Counted from the stretch's first letter, positions 25,275-34,886 are shown. The stretch is DNA of 64,000 nt from SFWF01 sp045636705 (GCA_045636705.1 JAZTYA010000018.1:28398-92397); one strand, 5' to 3'. The notes: generated by a model not told the origin, from the sequence alone. Numbers and translations are program-made.

Positions 25275-25802
25275 TTAGTCTGCCAGAGAAATCTGGTCAA
25301 GTTCAAGTTCAACAGGTGTTTCTCTGCCGAACATTGAAATATTAACGTTTACGCTGCCTGCGTCAAGGTCAACCTCTGTAACGGTACCCTTGTAGCCGCT
25401 GAGCGGTCCGTCAATAATGTTGATAAGGTCGCCTGCCTTGTATCCAACCTCAACGGTGTGTTTGTCAACACCAAGGTTTGCTACCTCATCATCTGTAAGC
25501 GGAACAGGTTTAGACCCTGGTCCCACAAATCCAGTTACACCGCGTATATTGCGAACGACGTACCAGGAATCGTCTGTAACTATCATTTTAACAAAAACAT
25601 AACCGGGGAAAACTTTTCTTTCGTATTCCTTTGTTTTGTCTTCTTTAATTTCGGTTACTGTTTCGGTAGGAATTCTAATGTCAACGATGAGGTCCTGCAT
25701 TTTGCGGTTCTCAACCAACTTTTCCAAATCCGAAGCAACCTTATTTTCATAACCCGAATAGGTATGAACAACGTACCATTTTGCATCGTTATTTTGTGAC
25801 AT
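25275..25802 (-). CDS. nusG: transcription termination/antitermination protein NusG
   Basis: A 175-residue NusG with the NGN domain (KWYVVHTYSGYENKVASDLE, FPGYVFVKM, VRNIRGVTGFVG) and the C-terminal KOW domain (GDLINIIDGPLSGYKGTV). It binds RNA polymerase and, in Firmicutes, can promote pausing. AGGAGGA is 5-6 bases upstream of the ATG. It lies 14 bases after secE in the standard order. Confidence 0.97.
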   Translation of the reverse strand: MSQNNDAKWYVVHTYSGYENKVASDLEKLVENRKMQDLIVDIRIPTETVTEIKEDKTKEYERKVFPGYVFVKMIVTDDSWYVVRNIRGVTGFVGPGSKPVPLTDDEVANLGVDKHTVEVGYKAGDLINIIDGPLSGYKGTVTEVDLDAGSVNVNISMFGRETPVELELDQISLAD

Positions 25803-25816
25803 TGTACGTCCTCCTA

Positions 25817-26497
25817 TTAAAGCTTTGTAGCGATAAATTCTACCAAGCTACCAAGGCCGTAATCCACAGCCCAGATAAAGAGACCTGCTATGAAACAAAT
25901 TATAATAACTATAATGGTGTTCTTTACGACCTCATTAAGTCCGGGCCAAACAATCTTCTTAACTTCACTCTTGTAGTCACGAACGAAACGAACTACACGC
26001 TTAGGGATTGTAAGCTTATCCTTGTCGTTTGCGCAAGCAAGCTTATCATCAATAAGAAGATGTGCTATGCCAAAAGCAGCCGTAGCTAAAAGAGCTATAA
26101 CTACGAATAAAACAGTACTTGTGTAGGTGAGGCCCGAGATATCCTTTAAAGGTCTTGTGTCAACAAAGCGACCAACCTTGGTAAGATAGATAACGAGCAT
26201 ATAAACGCCATCAACAAGCGCTAAAGCCGGAGCAACGTACTTTATCTTCTTAGATTTAGCAAAAGTACCTGCTGCAAAGGCTGCGGTAGCAATGGTAAGT
26301 AGTGCGCAGAAGGTTATGTGAGCTGATTTGTGAAGCTCTAAACCGTCTATCTTATCACCAAATGCTAACTGTGCACCTGTTAGTTCGTGCGCGATTTCAC
26401 CCGCATTGAAACTTACAAAAGGGAAAAAGAAAAGTACAAGTGCCAAAACGGCTAATACTATAGCAGCAATCTGGCTAATTTTGTTTGTTACCTTCAT
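25817..26497 (-). CDS. secE: SecE with a large N-terminal membrane extension
   Basis: 226 residues, over three times a normal Gram-positive SecE (60-75). The C-terminal part (about 161-226) is a full SecE: an amphipathic RFVRDYKSEVKKIVWPGLNEV and a single helix VIIICFIAGLFIWAVDYGLG. The N-terminal 150 residues hold four extra membrane segments (about 8-30, 60-80, 88-110, 127-150) with a polar loop after the first. I do not recognise that domain. The frame is continuous, with one ribosome site upstream of 26497. The gene keeps its usual place between rpmG and nusG. Confidence 0.88.
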   Translation of the reverse strand: MKVTNKISQIAAIVLAVLALVLFFFPFVSFNAGEIAHELTGAQLAFGDKIDGLELHKSAHITFCALLTIATAAFAAGTFAKSKKIKYVAPALALVDGVYMLVIYLTKVGRFVDTRPLKDISGLTYTSTVLFVVIALLATAAFGIAHLLIDDKLACANDKDKLTIPKRVVRFVRDYKSEVKKIVWPGLNEVVKNTIIVIIICFIAGLFIWAVDYGLGSLVEFIATKL

Positions 26498-26509
26498 ACC
26501 GTTCCCTCC

Positions 26510-26659
26510 TTATTTTGTTTCCTTGTGTACTGTGTGCTTTTTGCAGAACCTACAATACTTGTTCATCTCAAGTCTGTCAGGGTCATTCTTCTTGTTTTTC
26601 ATTGTGTTGTAATTTCTTTGCTTACATTCTGTGCAAGCGAGTGTAATTTTTACTCTCAT
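26510..26659 (-). CDS. rpmG: 50S ribosomal protein L33
   Basis: A 49-residue L33: MRVKITLACTECKQRNYNT at the start and KYCRFCKKHTVHKETK at the end, with the four Cys of a zinc ribbon (CTEC, CRFC). The ATG at 26659 follows GGGAGGTG by 5 bases; a longer upstream opening lies in the leader and is rejected. It is the first gene of the ribosomal operon. Confidence 0.95.
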   Translation of the reverse strand: MRVKITLACTECKQRNYNTMKNKKNDPDRLEMNKYCRFCKKHTVHKETK

Positions 26660-26866
26660 TTCGGCACCTCCCGCTTTACGGAATTTTTTGCTGTCTTTTT
26701 CAAGTTCCTGGGTTTGAAAAAGCCCAAAGCCTCCCTCATACTCTTTGTCGCACAAACCTTTACTACACCATATTTTGAGTGTGAAAGGATAAGCACATAC
26801 AATATGCGGCAAATCGTTTTGAACAAGATTCTTTTCCAAAAAAAAAGAACCCACAGAGGTAGAGTA

Positions 26867-26895
26867 ATTATATCACAACTGCCCCTGTAGGTCAA
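26867..26895 (-). promoter_or_regulatory. promoter of the rpmG-secE-nusG-rplKAJL operon
   Basis: TTGACC (26890-26895), 17-base spacer, TATAAT (26867-26872). The leader from about 26860 to rpmG is 200 bases long. It contains no tRNA and no clear terminator that I can see. Confidence 0.85.
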
Positions 26896-26907
26896 GCATT
26901 TTTTTAA

Positions 26908-27390
26908 TTATTTATGATATTTAGAACCTTCGCGAATTTTAAAACCTCTATATATTTGTTCTAAAAGCATAACCCTGAACAACTGATGTGTAAAGGTCAT
27001 TTTTCCAAAGGAAAGTTTTTTATGTGCAAGTGTCTTTATTCTATCGGACAAACCATAAGAGCTTCCTATTATATATACGAGGTTTCCTTCTCCGCCGTTT
27101 ATGTTGTTTGAAATCTCGGCAGAAAATTCCTCACTGGACATTTGCTTTCCCTCGATGCAAAGAGTCGTTATATACTCCTTGCCCGAAAGTTTTTTAATTA
27201 TAAGCTCCGCTTCTGCATCAAGCGCCTTTTCTATCTCTGTGTTTGAAGGGTTGTCCGAAAGCTTTACAGGCGTGATTTCTATAATTTCGGTTTTAGCAAA
27301 ACCCGAAAGTCTTTTTAAATACTCCTGTGTAGCATCGGTAAGATATTTTTCTTTAAGTTTTCCAAGGGCTATAATCTTAATCTTTATCAT
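26908..27390 (-). CDS. rlmH: 23S rRNA (pseudouridine1915-N3)-methyltransferase RlmH
   Basis: A 160-residue SPOUT methyltransferase with YIIGSSYGLSD for SAM binding in the trefoil knot, LSFGKMTFTHQLFRVMLLEQIYR and the terminal YHK. It modifies helix 69 of 23S rRNA. It overlaps walJ by four bases at its 5' end, as is common in Firmicutes. Confidence 0.95.
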   Translation of the reverse strand: MIKIKIIALGKLKEKYLTDATQEYLKRLSGFAKTEIIEITPVKLSDNPSNTEIEKALDAEAELIIKKLSGKEYITTLCIEGKQMSSEEFSAEISNNINGGEGNLVYIIGSSYGLSDRIKTLAHKKLSFGKMTFTHQLFRVMLLEQIYRGFKIREGSKYHK

Positions 27391-28175
27391 AGGCTTATCA
27401 CCTTGCCTTCTTCGGGTGGTGCTACATATAATATATAGTCTTCGTTTATATTAGCTCCAAGGTCCATAAGAGCAGCCCTTGTTGCCGAGGATGCTTTTTC
27501 CTCGGTATTATTGTTTTCAGACAAGTGTGCCAAGACAAAATGGGTTGTTCCTAAATTATAAAGCCTTTTAATCTCTGCGGCGCAGTCTGCATTTGCAAGG
27601 TGTCCCTTTTCACTGCCTATTCTGATTTTAAGTTCAGGCGGATAAGGTCCTAGCCTTAGCATCACGGGGTCGTGGTTGCTTTCAAGCATTACAAGTTTTG
27701 AGCCCTCAAGATTCTCTCTTATTTCATCGGTCAAAACTCCCGTATCGGTACAAACGGCGGTTTTAATTTTTCCAAAAGAAACGGTATATCCGCTTGAGCC
27801 TTCACAGTCGTGCGAGGTTGCAAAGCGCTTAACCGTCATATCTTTAATTGCAACTTCTTCCTGCTCGTCGGCAAAAATTATATTAGCCGTGTCGTCTATG
27901 TAATCTGACTCCTTTAAAGCCAAAATGGTTTTTCTTGAAGCGACAAGAACAGCATTTGTCTTTTTAAGGAAGGTTTTTAAGCCCTTTACATGGTCGTTAT
28001 GTTCGTGGGTTATAAGAATAGCATCTATTTTGTCGGGCGTGATTTGTGCAAAGGAAAGGGCTTGGCAAATTCTTTTTGCCGACACACCAACGTCAACCAA
28101 AATTCCACCCTCTGCCGTTCCTATATACGTAGCGTTTCCATGGCTACCTGAAAACATCGGATAAAATTTAGCCAT
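27387..28175 (-). CDS. walJ: MBL-fold hydrolase WalJ/YycJ
   Basis: A 262-residue metallo-beta-lactamase-fold protein with the metal motif THEHNDHVKGL, SHDCEG and LAHLSENNN. YycJ/WalJ is a 5'-3' exonuclease-like protein linked to the WalRK cell-wall system and mismatch repair in Firmicutes. walRK is not in the window. The ATG at 28175 follows GAGGAGGG; a 16-residue longer form begins in the murA terminator region and is less likely. Confidence 0.88.
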   Translation of the reverse strand: MAKFYPMFSGSHGNATYIGTAEGGILVDVGVSAKRICQALSFAQITPDKIDAILITHEHNDHVKGLKTFLKKTNAVLVASRKTILALKESDYIDDTANIIFADEQEEVAIKDMTVKRFATSHDCEGSSGYTVSFGKIKTAVCTDTGVLTDEIRENLEGSKLVMLESNHDPVMLRLGPYPPELKIRIGSEKGHLANADCAAEIKRLYNLGTTHFVLAHLSENNNTEEKASSATRAALMDLGANINEDYILYVAPPEEGKVISL

Positions 28176-28209
28176 TCTTAAATTCCCTCCTCTTCTTTTA
28201 AAAAAATAT

Positions 28210-28232
28210 GGGGAAGGGCTCATGCCTTCCCC
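28210..28232 (-). terminator. murA terminator
   Basis: GGGGAAGG, seven-base loop, CCTTCCCC, followed on the minus strand by ATATTTTTTT. It separates murA from walJ, so walJ needs either readthrough or its own promoter. Confidence 0.8.
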
Positions 28233-28244
28233 TTGCTTATTTTG

Positions 28245-29531
28245 TTAGTTTGCTTTTAGAGTCTTACCTTCATCGAAGGTTGAAATTCTCTTAATATCTG
28301 CTCCGAGCGCCGAGAACTTTTCAACAACGCGTTCGTATCCACGGTCGATATATTCAATGTCTTCAACCTCGGTAGTGCCATCGGCAATAAGTCCTGCAAT
28401 TATCATTGCGGCGCCTGCACGAAGGTCGTTAGACTTAACAGCCGCGCCTTTAAGCGACTTAACACCTGTTATAACCGCAGATTTTCCGTCTACCTGAATA
28501 TCTGCGCCCATAAAGGTAAGCTGTTCGGCATACTTAAAGCGGTTGTCCCAAACACCTTCGGTCACAATGCTTGTCCCATTGGCAATACTTAAAAGTGTTG
28601 CAAACTGAGGTTGCATATCGGTTGGGAAGCCGGGATGAGGCATTGTCTTAACGTTGCACTTGCCCGGACGCGAATCCATCTTTACACGGACGAATTCATC
28701 CCCTTCTTCTACCATTGCTCCAACCTCGCGGAGCTTTGCCGTAATAGATTCCAAATGCTTAGGTGTTACGTTAGAAATTATAACGTCACCTCTTGTAGCG
28801 GCAGCCGCCACCATATAGGTTCCCGCTTCAATCTGGTCGGGTATAATGCTATAGCTTGTGCCGTTTAAATGTTGAACGCCACGGATTTTAATGACGCTTG
28901 TACCTGCGCCCATTATATCAGCGCCCATAGAGTTTAAGAAGTTTGCAAGGTCAACGATATGAGGTTCTCTTGCAGCATTCTCAATAATGGTCATTCCTCT
29001 TGCCTTTACGGCGGCAAGCATAATATTTACTGTAGCGCCTACAGACACAACGTCAAGATAAACCGAGCATCCGCCTAATCTTTCTGCCTTGGCAACAACC
29101 ATGCCCTGTTCTATGGTAACCTTTGCGCCCAAAGCCTCAAAGCCCTTTATGTGTTGGTCGATAGGACGAAGGCCTATCTCACAACCGCCGGGAGGCGCAA
29201 CCTTTGCGCGACGCTTGGAGCCTAAGAGAGCTCCTAAAAAGTAGCTTGAAGCGCGCATGCCCTCTGCCATTTCTTTTGTAACAACATAGGATTTTACGCC
29301 CTTGGGGTCTATATAAAAGGTTGAACTGTTAATTTGATTTACTTCTGCGCCCAATATTCTTAATGCGCTTATCATTTCATTAACATCCGAAATGTCGGGT
29401 ACGTTTTCAATTGTGCAGGGACTATCGGCAAGCAAAACCGCAGGCAATATTGCTACCGCCGCATTTTTAGCTCCGCTTATTACAACTCTACCGCGGAGGC
29501 GCTTACCTCCGTTCACCACAAATTTATCCAA
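28245..29531 (-). CDS. murA: UDP-N-acetylglucosamine 1-carboxyvinyltransferase
   Basis: A 428-residue enolpyruvyl transferase, the first committed step of peptidoglycan synthesis. Catalytic Cys117 is present in PPGGCEIG, so the enzyme should be fosfomycin-sensitive. ISGAKNAAVAILPA and GFPTDMQPQFATLL are family segments. The start is a TTG at 29531 with AAGGAAGTG upstream. It has its own consensus promoter. Confidence 0.95.
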   Translation of the reverse strand: MDKFVVNGGKRLRGRVVISGAKNAAVAILPAVLLADSPCTIENVPDISDVNEMISALRILGAEVNQINSSTFYIDPKGVKSYVVTKEMAEGMRASSYFLGALLGSKRRAKVAPPGGCEIGLRPIDQHIKGFEALGAKVTIEQGMVVAKAERLGGCSVYLDVVSVGATVNIMLAAVKARGMTIIENAAREPHIVDLANFLNSMGADIMGAGTSVIKIRGVQHLNGTSYSIIPDQIEAGTYMVAAAATRGDVIISNVTPKHLESITAKLREVGAMVEEGDEFVRVKMDSRPGKCNVKTMPHPGFPTDMQPQFATLLSIANGTSIVTEGVWDNRFKYAEQLTFMGADIQVDGKSAVITGVKSLKGAAVKSNDLRAGAAMIIAGLIADGTTEVEDIEYIDRGYERVVEKFSALGADIKRISTFDEGKTLKAN

Positions 29532-29615
29532 ATCGACACTTCCTTGATATTATTTAGCATAATTAGTATGCCCATAGAAGTAGATATACAATATAGAAGA
29601 TTTTTCTACTTTTAC

Positions 29616-29644
29616 ATTATATACTTGCATACTATTATTGTCAA
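29616..29644 (-). promoter_or_regulatory. consensus sigma-A promoter of murA
   Basis: TTGACA (29639-29644), 17-base spacer, TATAAT (29616-29621): full consensus. The rest of the 145-base gap is AT-rich leader without a clear hairpin terminator for argH. Confidence 0.88.
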
Positions 29645-29676
29645 TTTATATTTTTTTAAAACAGTCTTTTAAAAGT

Positions 29677-31056
29677 TTATTTTTTAAGCTCTTTTTTAGC
29701 AAATTTTATCTGGTTTTCTACCGATTCTACAGCCGTTCCACCCTGACTTGTTCTTTTAAAAGTGCAGGTTTCAAGCTTTATTGCCTCAAAGATATCCTCT
29801 TCAAATTCGGTCGAAAAGCTCTTGAATTCATCAAGCGATAATTTTTCTAAAACTGTATTTTTTTCGATACAATATGCTACCATGCTACCCGAAATTTTGT
29901 ATGCCGACCTAAAAGGAATACCCTTTTTGGTTAAATAGTCGGCTACGTCGGTGGCGTTTATAAAGCCACGTGCAGCGGCGTTATACATATTGTCCTTTAA
30001 AACCGTCATTGTGTCTATCATCGGAACAAATATGGATAGGCATTGTTTTACCGTGTCTATACTGTCAAACACAGCCTCTTTATCCTCTTGCATATCCTTA
30101 TTGTATGCCAAGGGCAAACCTTTAAGCATTGTAAGCAGTGTTATAAGGTTTCCGTAAACTCTGCCTGTTTTTCCGCGAACGAGTTCGGCAATATCGGGAT
30201 TCTTTTTCTGTGGCATAATGGACGAGCCGGTAGAGTAAGCATCATCAAGCTCGATAAACTTGAATTCCCAACTTGACCAAAGGATAACCTCTTCTGAGAA
30301 ACGGGATAAGTGCATCATTATAAGGGCTATTGCATTCGCAATTTCCTCTGCAAAATCACGGTCGGAAACACCGTCTAAACTGTTTTCACAAACACCGTCC
30401 ATCGAAAGACTCTTGGCAACTGCCTTTCTGTCTATATTATAGGTAGTGCCTGCCAAAGCGCAAGAACCAAGGGGTGAAAAATTCATTCTGTTCTTAGCGT
30501 CCGTGATTCTTCCTATATCGCGAAGGAACATCATGGCGTAAGCCATTAAATGTTGACCAAATGTGATGGGCTGCGCTCTTTGAAGGTGTGTATATCCCGG
30601 CATTACGGTAGCCTTATGCTCCTCTGCCTTGCAAATAAGACACTCAACTAGTTTCTTTAAAAGAGAAACGATTTCTTCGGTTTCATCCCTTAAATAAAGT
30701 CTTATATCAAGGGCTACTTGGTCGTTACGGCTACGGGATGTGTGAAGTCTTTTACCTGTATCCCCTATTCTTTTGGTAAGCTCGGCTTCTATAAACATAT
30801 GTATATCCTCAGCCGACATATCAAATAAAAGATTTCCGCTTTCAATGTCGGCAAGAATTTCTGTAAGTCCGCCGATTATAGCCTTTGCTTCGGCCTTATC
30901 AATAATGCCTTGGCTAGCCAACATTGAGGCATGAGCTATCGAGCCCTCTATATCCTGACGGTACATACGGCAGTCAACGCGAATTGATGAGTTGAAATCA
31001 TTTACCTCTTCGTTTAATTGCTTTGTAAAGCGTCCTGCCCACATTTTATCACTCAT
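29677..31056 (-). CDS. argH: argininosuccinate lyase
   Basis: A 459-residue fumarase-superfamily enzyme that splits argininosuccinate into arginine and fumarate. GSSIMPQKKNPDIAELVRGK is the superfamily signature with the catalytic Ser loop, and HTSRSRNDQVALDIRLY and PGYTHLQRAQP are the lyase segments. It overlaps the V-ATPase D gene by eight bases, so it is translated from the ATPase transcript. argG is not nearby, which makes this placement unusual. Confidence 0.95.
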   Translation of the reverse strand: MSDKMWAGRFTKQLNEEVNDFNSSIRVDCRMYRQDIEGSIAHASMLASQGIIDKAEAKAIIGGLTEILADIESGNLLFDMSAEDIHMFIEAELTKRIGDTGKRLHTSRSRNDQVALDIRLYLRDETEEIVSLLKKLVECLICKAEEHKATVMPGYTHLQRAQPITFGQHLMAYAMMFLRDIGRITDAKNRMNFSPLGSCALAGTTYNIDRKAVAKSLSMDGVCENSLDGVSDRDFAEEIANAIALIMMHLSRFSEEVILWSSWEFKFIELDDAYSTGSSIMPQKKNPDIAELVRGKTGRVYGNLITLLTMLKGLPLAYNKDMQEDKEAVFDSIDTVKQCLSIFVPMIDTMTVLKDNMYNAAARGFINATDVADYLTKKGIPFRSAYKISGSMVAYCIEKNTVLEKLSLDEFKSFSTEFEEDIFEAIKLETCTFKRTSQGGTAVESVENQIKFAKKELKK

Positions 31057-31708
31057 AAGTCTTTTCTCCTCTGTTCTGTTCGATAACCATATCCTTAACC
31101 TTCATAAGTCTTGCTCGGCTTGAACGGTCGTTTTCTTCGAGCTTTTCGGTTATCATACGGATTGTATCCTTGTATCTTGGTATCATTACATGCTCAAGTG
31201 CGTTTACTCTTCGTCTTGTTTTTTCAATCTCGGCAGCCATTCGGCTTGTCGATTTTTCAATTTCGGCTAACCTTAGCATATCGGGTAAAAGGTTAGACAC
31301 CCTGTCAACCGCTTCGTCAAGAGCAAAAGAGGTTGATGCAAAACCGTAAGAATAAATATCCGCCTCATCAGAGGTGCGTGTTTCAACCTTGAAAACAGGT
31401 ATATCAACACTCATTATATTCTTTGAAGATAATGATAAAAAGACCTCTTGCTTTGGAACTAAAAGAGCGGTGTCAAGGCTTTCCTTGGACATAACCGAGG
31501 AAGCCTTTACAAAATGGCCGTTTGCTTCTATTATTTTAGCTTCTACCTCTTCACGAAGAGTTTTGTTTTCTTTTATTAGGTCAAGATACTGGCGCATAAG
31601 CTCATCGCGTTTATCCTTTAGCATCTTATGTCCCCTAACCGCTGTGGTAAGTCTCTTTTTAAGTCGACTTAGCTCAAGTCTTGTAGGGTTAACGTTCAAA
31701 ACAGCCAT
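31049..31708 (-). CDS. atpD: V-type ATP synthase subunit D
   Basis: A 219-residue subunit D, the central rotor shaft. NPTRLELSRLKKRLTTAVRGHKMLKDKRDEL and the C-terminal ALEHVMIPRYKDTIRMITEKLEE form the two long coiled-coil helices. It is the last ATPase gene of the operon and overlaps argH. Confidence 0.93.
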   Translation of the reverse strand: MAVLNVNPTRLELSRLKKRLTTAVRGHKMLKDKRDELMRQYLDLIKENKTLREEVEAKIIEANGHFVKASSVMSKESLDTALLVPKQEVFLSLSSKNIMSVDIPVFKVETRTSDEADIYSYGFASTSFALDEAVDRVSNLLPDMLRLAEIEKSTSRMAAEIEKTRRRVNALEHVMIPRYKDTIRMITEKLEENDRSSRARLMKVKDMVIEQNRGEKTYE

Positions 31709-31742
31709 TTTTTCACTCCTTTATAGTCTAGTTGCTAAAATA

Positions 31743-33110
31743 TTAGTTGTAGTATTTGTCGAGCATACTGTCATCAATTCGTTTAAGCTCACTTCTTGGT
31801 AATATTCGAAGCAGCTTCCAACCAAGGTCTAACGTTTCCTCTATTGTGCGGTTGGTAGTATAACCTTGTGAAACATATTCCTTTTCAAATCTGTCGGCAA
31901 ACTCTGCATAAAGTTTGTCGGTTGCGGTAAGAGCGGCTTCGCCTAAGATTATCATAAGCTCTTTAGCATCCTTACCACGAGCATAAGCCGAGAAGAGCTG
32001 GTTCATTGTAGCGGCATGGTCCTCACGGGTTCTATCCTTGCCGATACCCTTATCCTTAAGTCTTGAAAGAGAAGGTAAAACGTCGATAGGCGGTGTTACA
32101 CCCTTTCTGTATAGCTCACGAGAAAGAATAATCTGTCCCTCGGTAATATATCCTGTAAGGTCAGGAATAGGATGGGTTTTATCATCCTCAGGCATTGTCA
32201 AAATAGGGATAAGGGTAATTGAACCGTCTTTTCCCTTAAGACGACCTGCGCGCTCATAAAGTGTTGCTAAGTCGGTGTACATATAACCTGGGTAACCACG
32301 ACGACCGGGCACCTCTTTTCGTGCGGCCGAAACCTCACGAAGCGCATCGGCGTAGTTGGTAATATCGGTCATAATAACGAGCACCTGCATTCCGAGTTCG
32401 AATGCTAAATACTCGGCACAGGTAAGCGCCATTTTAGGTGTTGCAATTCTTTCAATTGCGGGGTCGTTTGCAAGGTTTATAAACATTACGGTACGGTCGA
32501 TAGCGCCTGTTTCCTTAAAGGAATCGATAAAGTAGTTCGACTCCTCAAAGGTAATACCCATAGCGGCAAATACAACCGCAAACTTTTCGTTATCTCCTCT
32601 AACGGCTGCCTGACGTGCAATCTGTGCCGCAAGATTTGAATGAGGAAGTCCCGAAGCCGAGAAGATAGGAAGCTTTTGTCCTCTAACAAGTGTGTTAAGA
32701 CCGTCAATTGCCGAAACACCTGTCTGAATGAACTCCTGCGGATAGTTTCTTGCAGCAGGATTCATAGGAGTGCCGTTTACGTCCATTCTTTTATCGGGAA
32801 TAATCTCAGGGCCGTTATCAATAGGACGGCCGAGTCCGTCAAATACGCGGGATAGCATATCAGGAGAAACGGCAAGCTGCATAGAGCGTCCTAAAAATCT
32901 AACCTTTGACTCGGCAGGGTTAATGCCTGCGCTCGATTCAAAAAGCTGTAAAAGTGCATTGTTGCCGTTTACCTCAAGCACTCGGCAACGACGAGTTTCT
33001 CCACTTGGGAGTTCTATTTCGCCAAGCTCGTCATACTTAACGTTTTCAACGTCGCTTACCATCATCAAAGGTCCTGCGACCTCGCGTATGGTCTTATATT
33101 CTTTAGCCAT
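31743..33110 (-). CDS. atpB: V-type ATP synthase subunit B
   Basis: A 455-residue non-catalytic stator-ring subunit. It lacks a full P-loop (QKLPIFSASGLPHSNLAAQIA in its place) as expected for B. PGRRGYPGYMYTDLATLYERAGR and the C-terminal helical domain fit the family. It sits between A and D. Confidence 0.96.
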   Translation of the reverse strand: MAKEYKTIREVAGPLMMVSDVENVKYDELGEIELPSGETRRCRVLEVNGNNALLQLFESSAGINPAESKVRFLGRSMQLAVSPDMLSRVFDGLGRPIDNGPEIIPDKRMDVNGTPMNPAARNYPQEFIQTGVSAIDGLNTLVRGQKLPIFSASGLPHSNLAAQIARQAAVRGDNEKFAVVFAAMGITFEESNYFIDSFKETGAIDRTVMFINLANDPAIERIATPKMALTCAEYLAFELGMQVLVIMTDITNYADALREVSAARKEVPGRRGYPGYMYTDLATLYERAGRLKGKDGSITLIPILTMPEDDKTHPIPDLTGYITEGQIILSRELYRKGVTPPIDVLPSLSRLKDKGIGKDRTREDHAATMNQLFSAYARGKDAKELMIILGEAALTATDKLYAEFADRFEKEYVSQGYTTNRTIEETLDLGWKLLRILPRSELKRIDDSMLDKYYN

Positions 33111-33122
33111 AAAACTCCCTCC

Positions 33123-34886
33123 TTAATCGTTATTTTTAGTAGCGGCTTCAAGCTCGGCACCAAGCTGTTCCATAACCGACTTGAATTCTTCCTCTACCTT
33201 TGATTCGTCTACATATTTAATTCTACCGATTCTTTCTCTTGCAGGAACAGAAACCACGTCCTCGATATCGGCGCCGTTTTTAATTGCGGCAAGACCCTTT
33301 TCATAATATTCAAGGATTGCCGACATCATAATGAACTGCTTCTTTGTAGAGGTGTAGGTATCTACGTCGTGGAAAGCGTTCTGGTGGAGATAGTCTTCAC
33401 GAATAGAACGAGCCGCTTCGAGCTTTAATCTATCGGTAGAAGACAATGCATCCATACCAACAAGCTTTACGATTTCTTCAAGCTCTGCCTCTTCTTGCAA
33501 AAGGTTCATAAGACGAAGACGAAGTTCCGACCAATTTTCGCTAACATTCTCGCGGAACCACTTTTCAAGTGAATCGGCATAAAGTGAATAGCTGGTAAGC
33601 CAGTTAATTGCAGGGAAATGACGCTTATAAGCAAGAGCAGAATCAAGTCCCCAGAAGACCTTAACTATACGGAGTGTTGACTGTGCAACAGGTTCGGAAA
33701 TGTCACCTCCGGGAGGCGATACCGCACCGATAACCGATAAAGCACCCTCAACCTCTTCACTACCGCCAACGATAACGCGGCCTGCACGCTCGTAGAACTG
33801 GGCCAAACGAGAACCTAAATATGCAGGGTATCCTTCTTCGCCGGGCATTTCTTCAAGACGTCCTGACATTTCGCGAAGAGCCTCTGCCCAACGTGACGTT
33901 GAGTCTGCCATTAGCGCTACTGTGTAGCCCATATCTCTGAAGTACTCAGCTATTGTAATACCTGTATAAATCGAAGCCTCACGAGCCGCAACAGGCATAT
34001 CCGAAGTGTTTGCAATAAGTACAGTTCTCTCCATTAGTGAACTGCCTGTTCTTGGGTCGCGAAGTTCGGGAAACTCGTTTAAAACGTCGGTCATTTCGTT
34101 TCCGCGCTCTCCGCATCCGATATAAACAATAATATCTGCCTCTGCCCACTTTGCAAGCTGATGCTGAACGACAGTCTTACCCGAACCGAAAGGTCCCGGA
34201 ACTGCGGCAACACCGCCCTTTGCTATTGGGAACAAGGTGTCAATTACTCTTTGTCCCGTAATTAGCGGAATATCAGGAGAAAGCTTACGCTTATAAGGTC
34301 TGCCCACGCGAACAGGCCAGGTCTGCATAAGTTTTATTTCCTTTTCGCCCTTTTCGGTTTCTACTACCGCTACTATATCTTCAACCGTACAGGTTTTTTG
34401 TTCTATCTTTAAAATTTTACCCGAAATGCCGTTCGGAACCATTATTTTATGAGCAACCACGGCAGTTTCATTAACTACACCTAAAGTATCGCCCGAAACA
34501 ACCTCGTCACCCACCTGCTTTAAGGGGTTAAACTCCCATTCTTTTTCGCGGTCCAAAGAAGGCACCGAAACGCCTCTTTGAAGATTTGTTCCGCTAACCT
34601 CCATAATTTTAGCCAAAGGACGCTGAATTCCATCAAAAATTGAACCGATAAGACCGGGGCCTAATTCAACCGATAGAGGAATGCCTGTTGATACTACCTC
34701 TTCTCCGGGGCCAAGTCCTGCAGTTTCTTCATAAACCTGAATTGATGCCAGGTCTCCGTGCATTTCGATTATCTCACCGATAAGCTGCTTGTCACTTACC
34801 CTTACAACGTCAAACATATTGGCGTCTCGCATACCCTTTGCTATGACCAAAGGTCCTGCTACCTTGGTTATAATTCCGTTCGCCAT
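33123..34886 (-). CDS. atpA: V-type ATP synthase subunit A (catalytic)
   Basis: A 587-residue catalytic subunit with P-loop GPFGSGKTVVQHQ, GCGERGNEMTDVL and MADSTSRWAEALREMSGRLEEMPGEEGYPAYL, plus the non-homologous insert (about 110-190) that marks A/V-type enzymes. Together with B it makes the A3B3 headpiece. Confidence 0.97.
   Translation of the reverse strand: MANGIITKVAGPLVIAKGMRDANMFDVVRVSDKQLIGEIIEMHGDLASIQVYEETAGLGPGEEVVSTGIPLSVELGPGLIGSIFDGIQRPLAKIMEVSGTNLQRGVSVPSLDREKEWEFNPLKQVGDEVVSGDTLGVVNETAVVAHKIMVPNGISGKILKIEQKTCTVEDIVAVVETEKGEKEIKLMQTWPVRVGRPYKRKLSPDIPLITGQRVIDTLFPIAKGGVAAVPGPFGSGKTVVQHQLAKWAEADIIVYIGCGERGNEMTDVLNEFPELRDPRTGSSLMERTVLIANTSDMPVAAREASIYTGITIAEYFRDMGYTVALMADSTSRWAEALREMSGRLEEMPGEEGYPAYLGSRLAQFYERAGRVIVGGSEEVEGALSVIGAVSPPGGDISEPVAQSTLRIVKVFWGLDSALAYKRHFPAINWLTSYSLYADSLEKWFRENVSENWSELRLRLMNLLQEEAELEEIVKLVGMDALSSTDRLKLEAARSIREDYLHQNAFHDVDTYTSTKKQFIMMSAILEYYEKGLAAIKNGADIEDVVSVPARERIGRIKYVDESKVEEEFKSVMEQLGAELEAATKNND

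Noticed and set aside
26660..26866. tRNA gene in the leader of rpmG
   Set aside because: Clostridial operons sometimes have tRNA-Trp here, but no cloverleaf or T-loop sequence is present.
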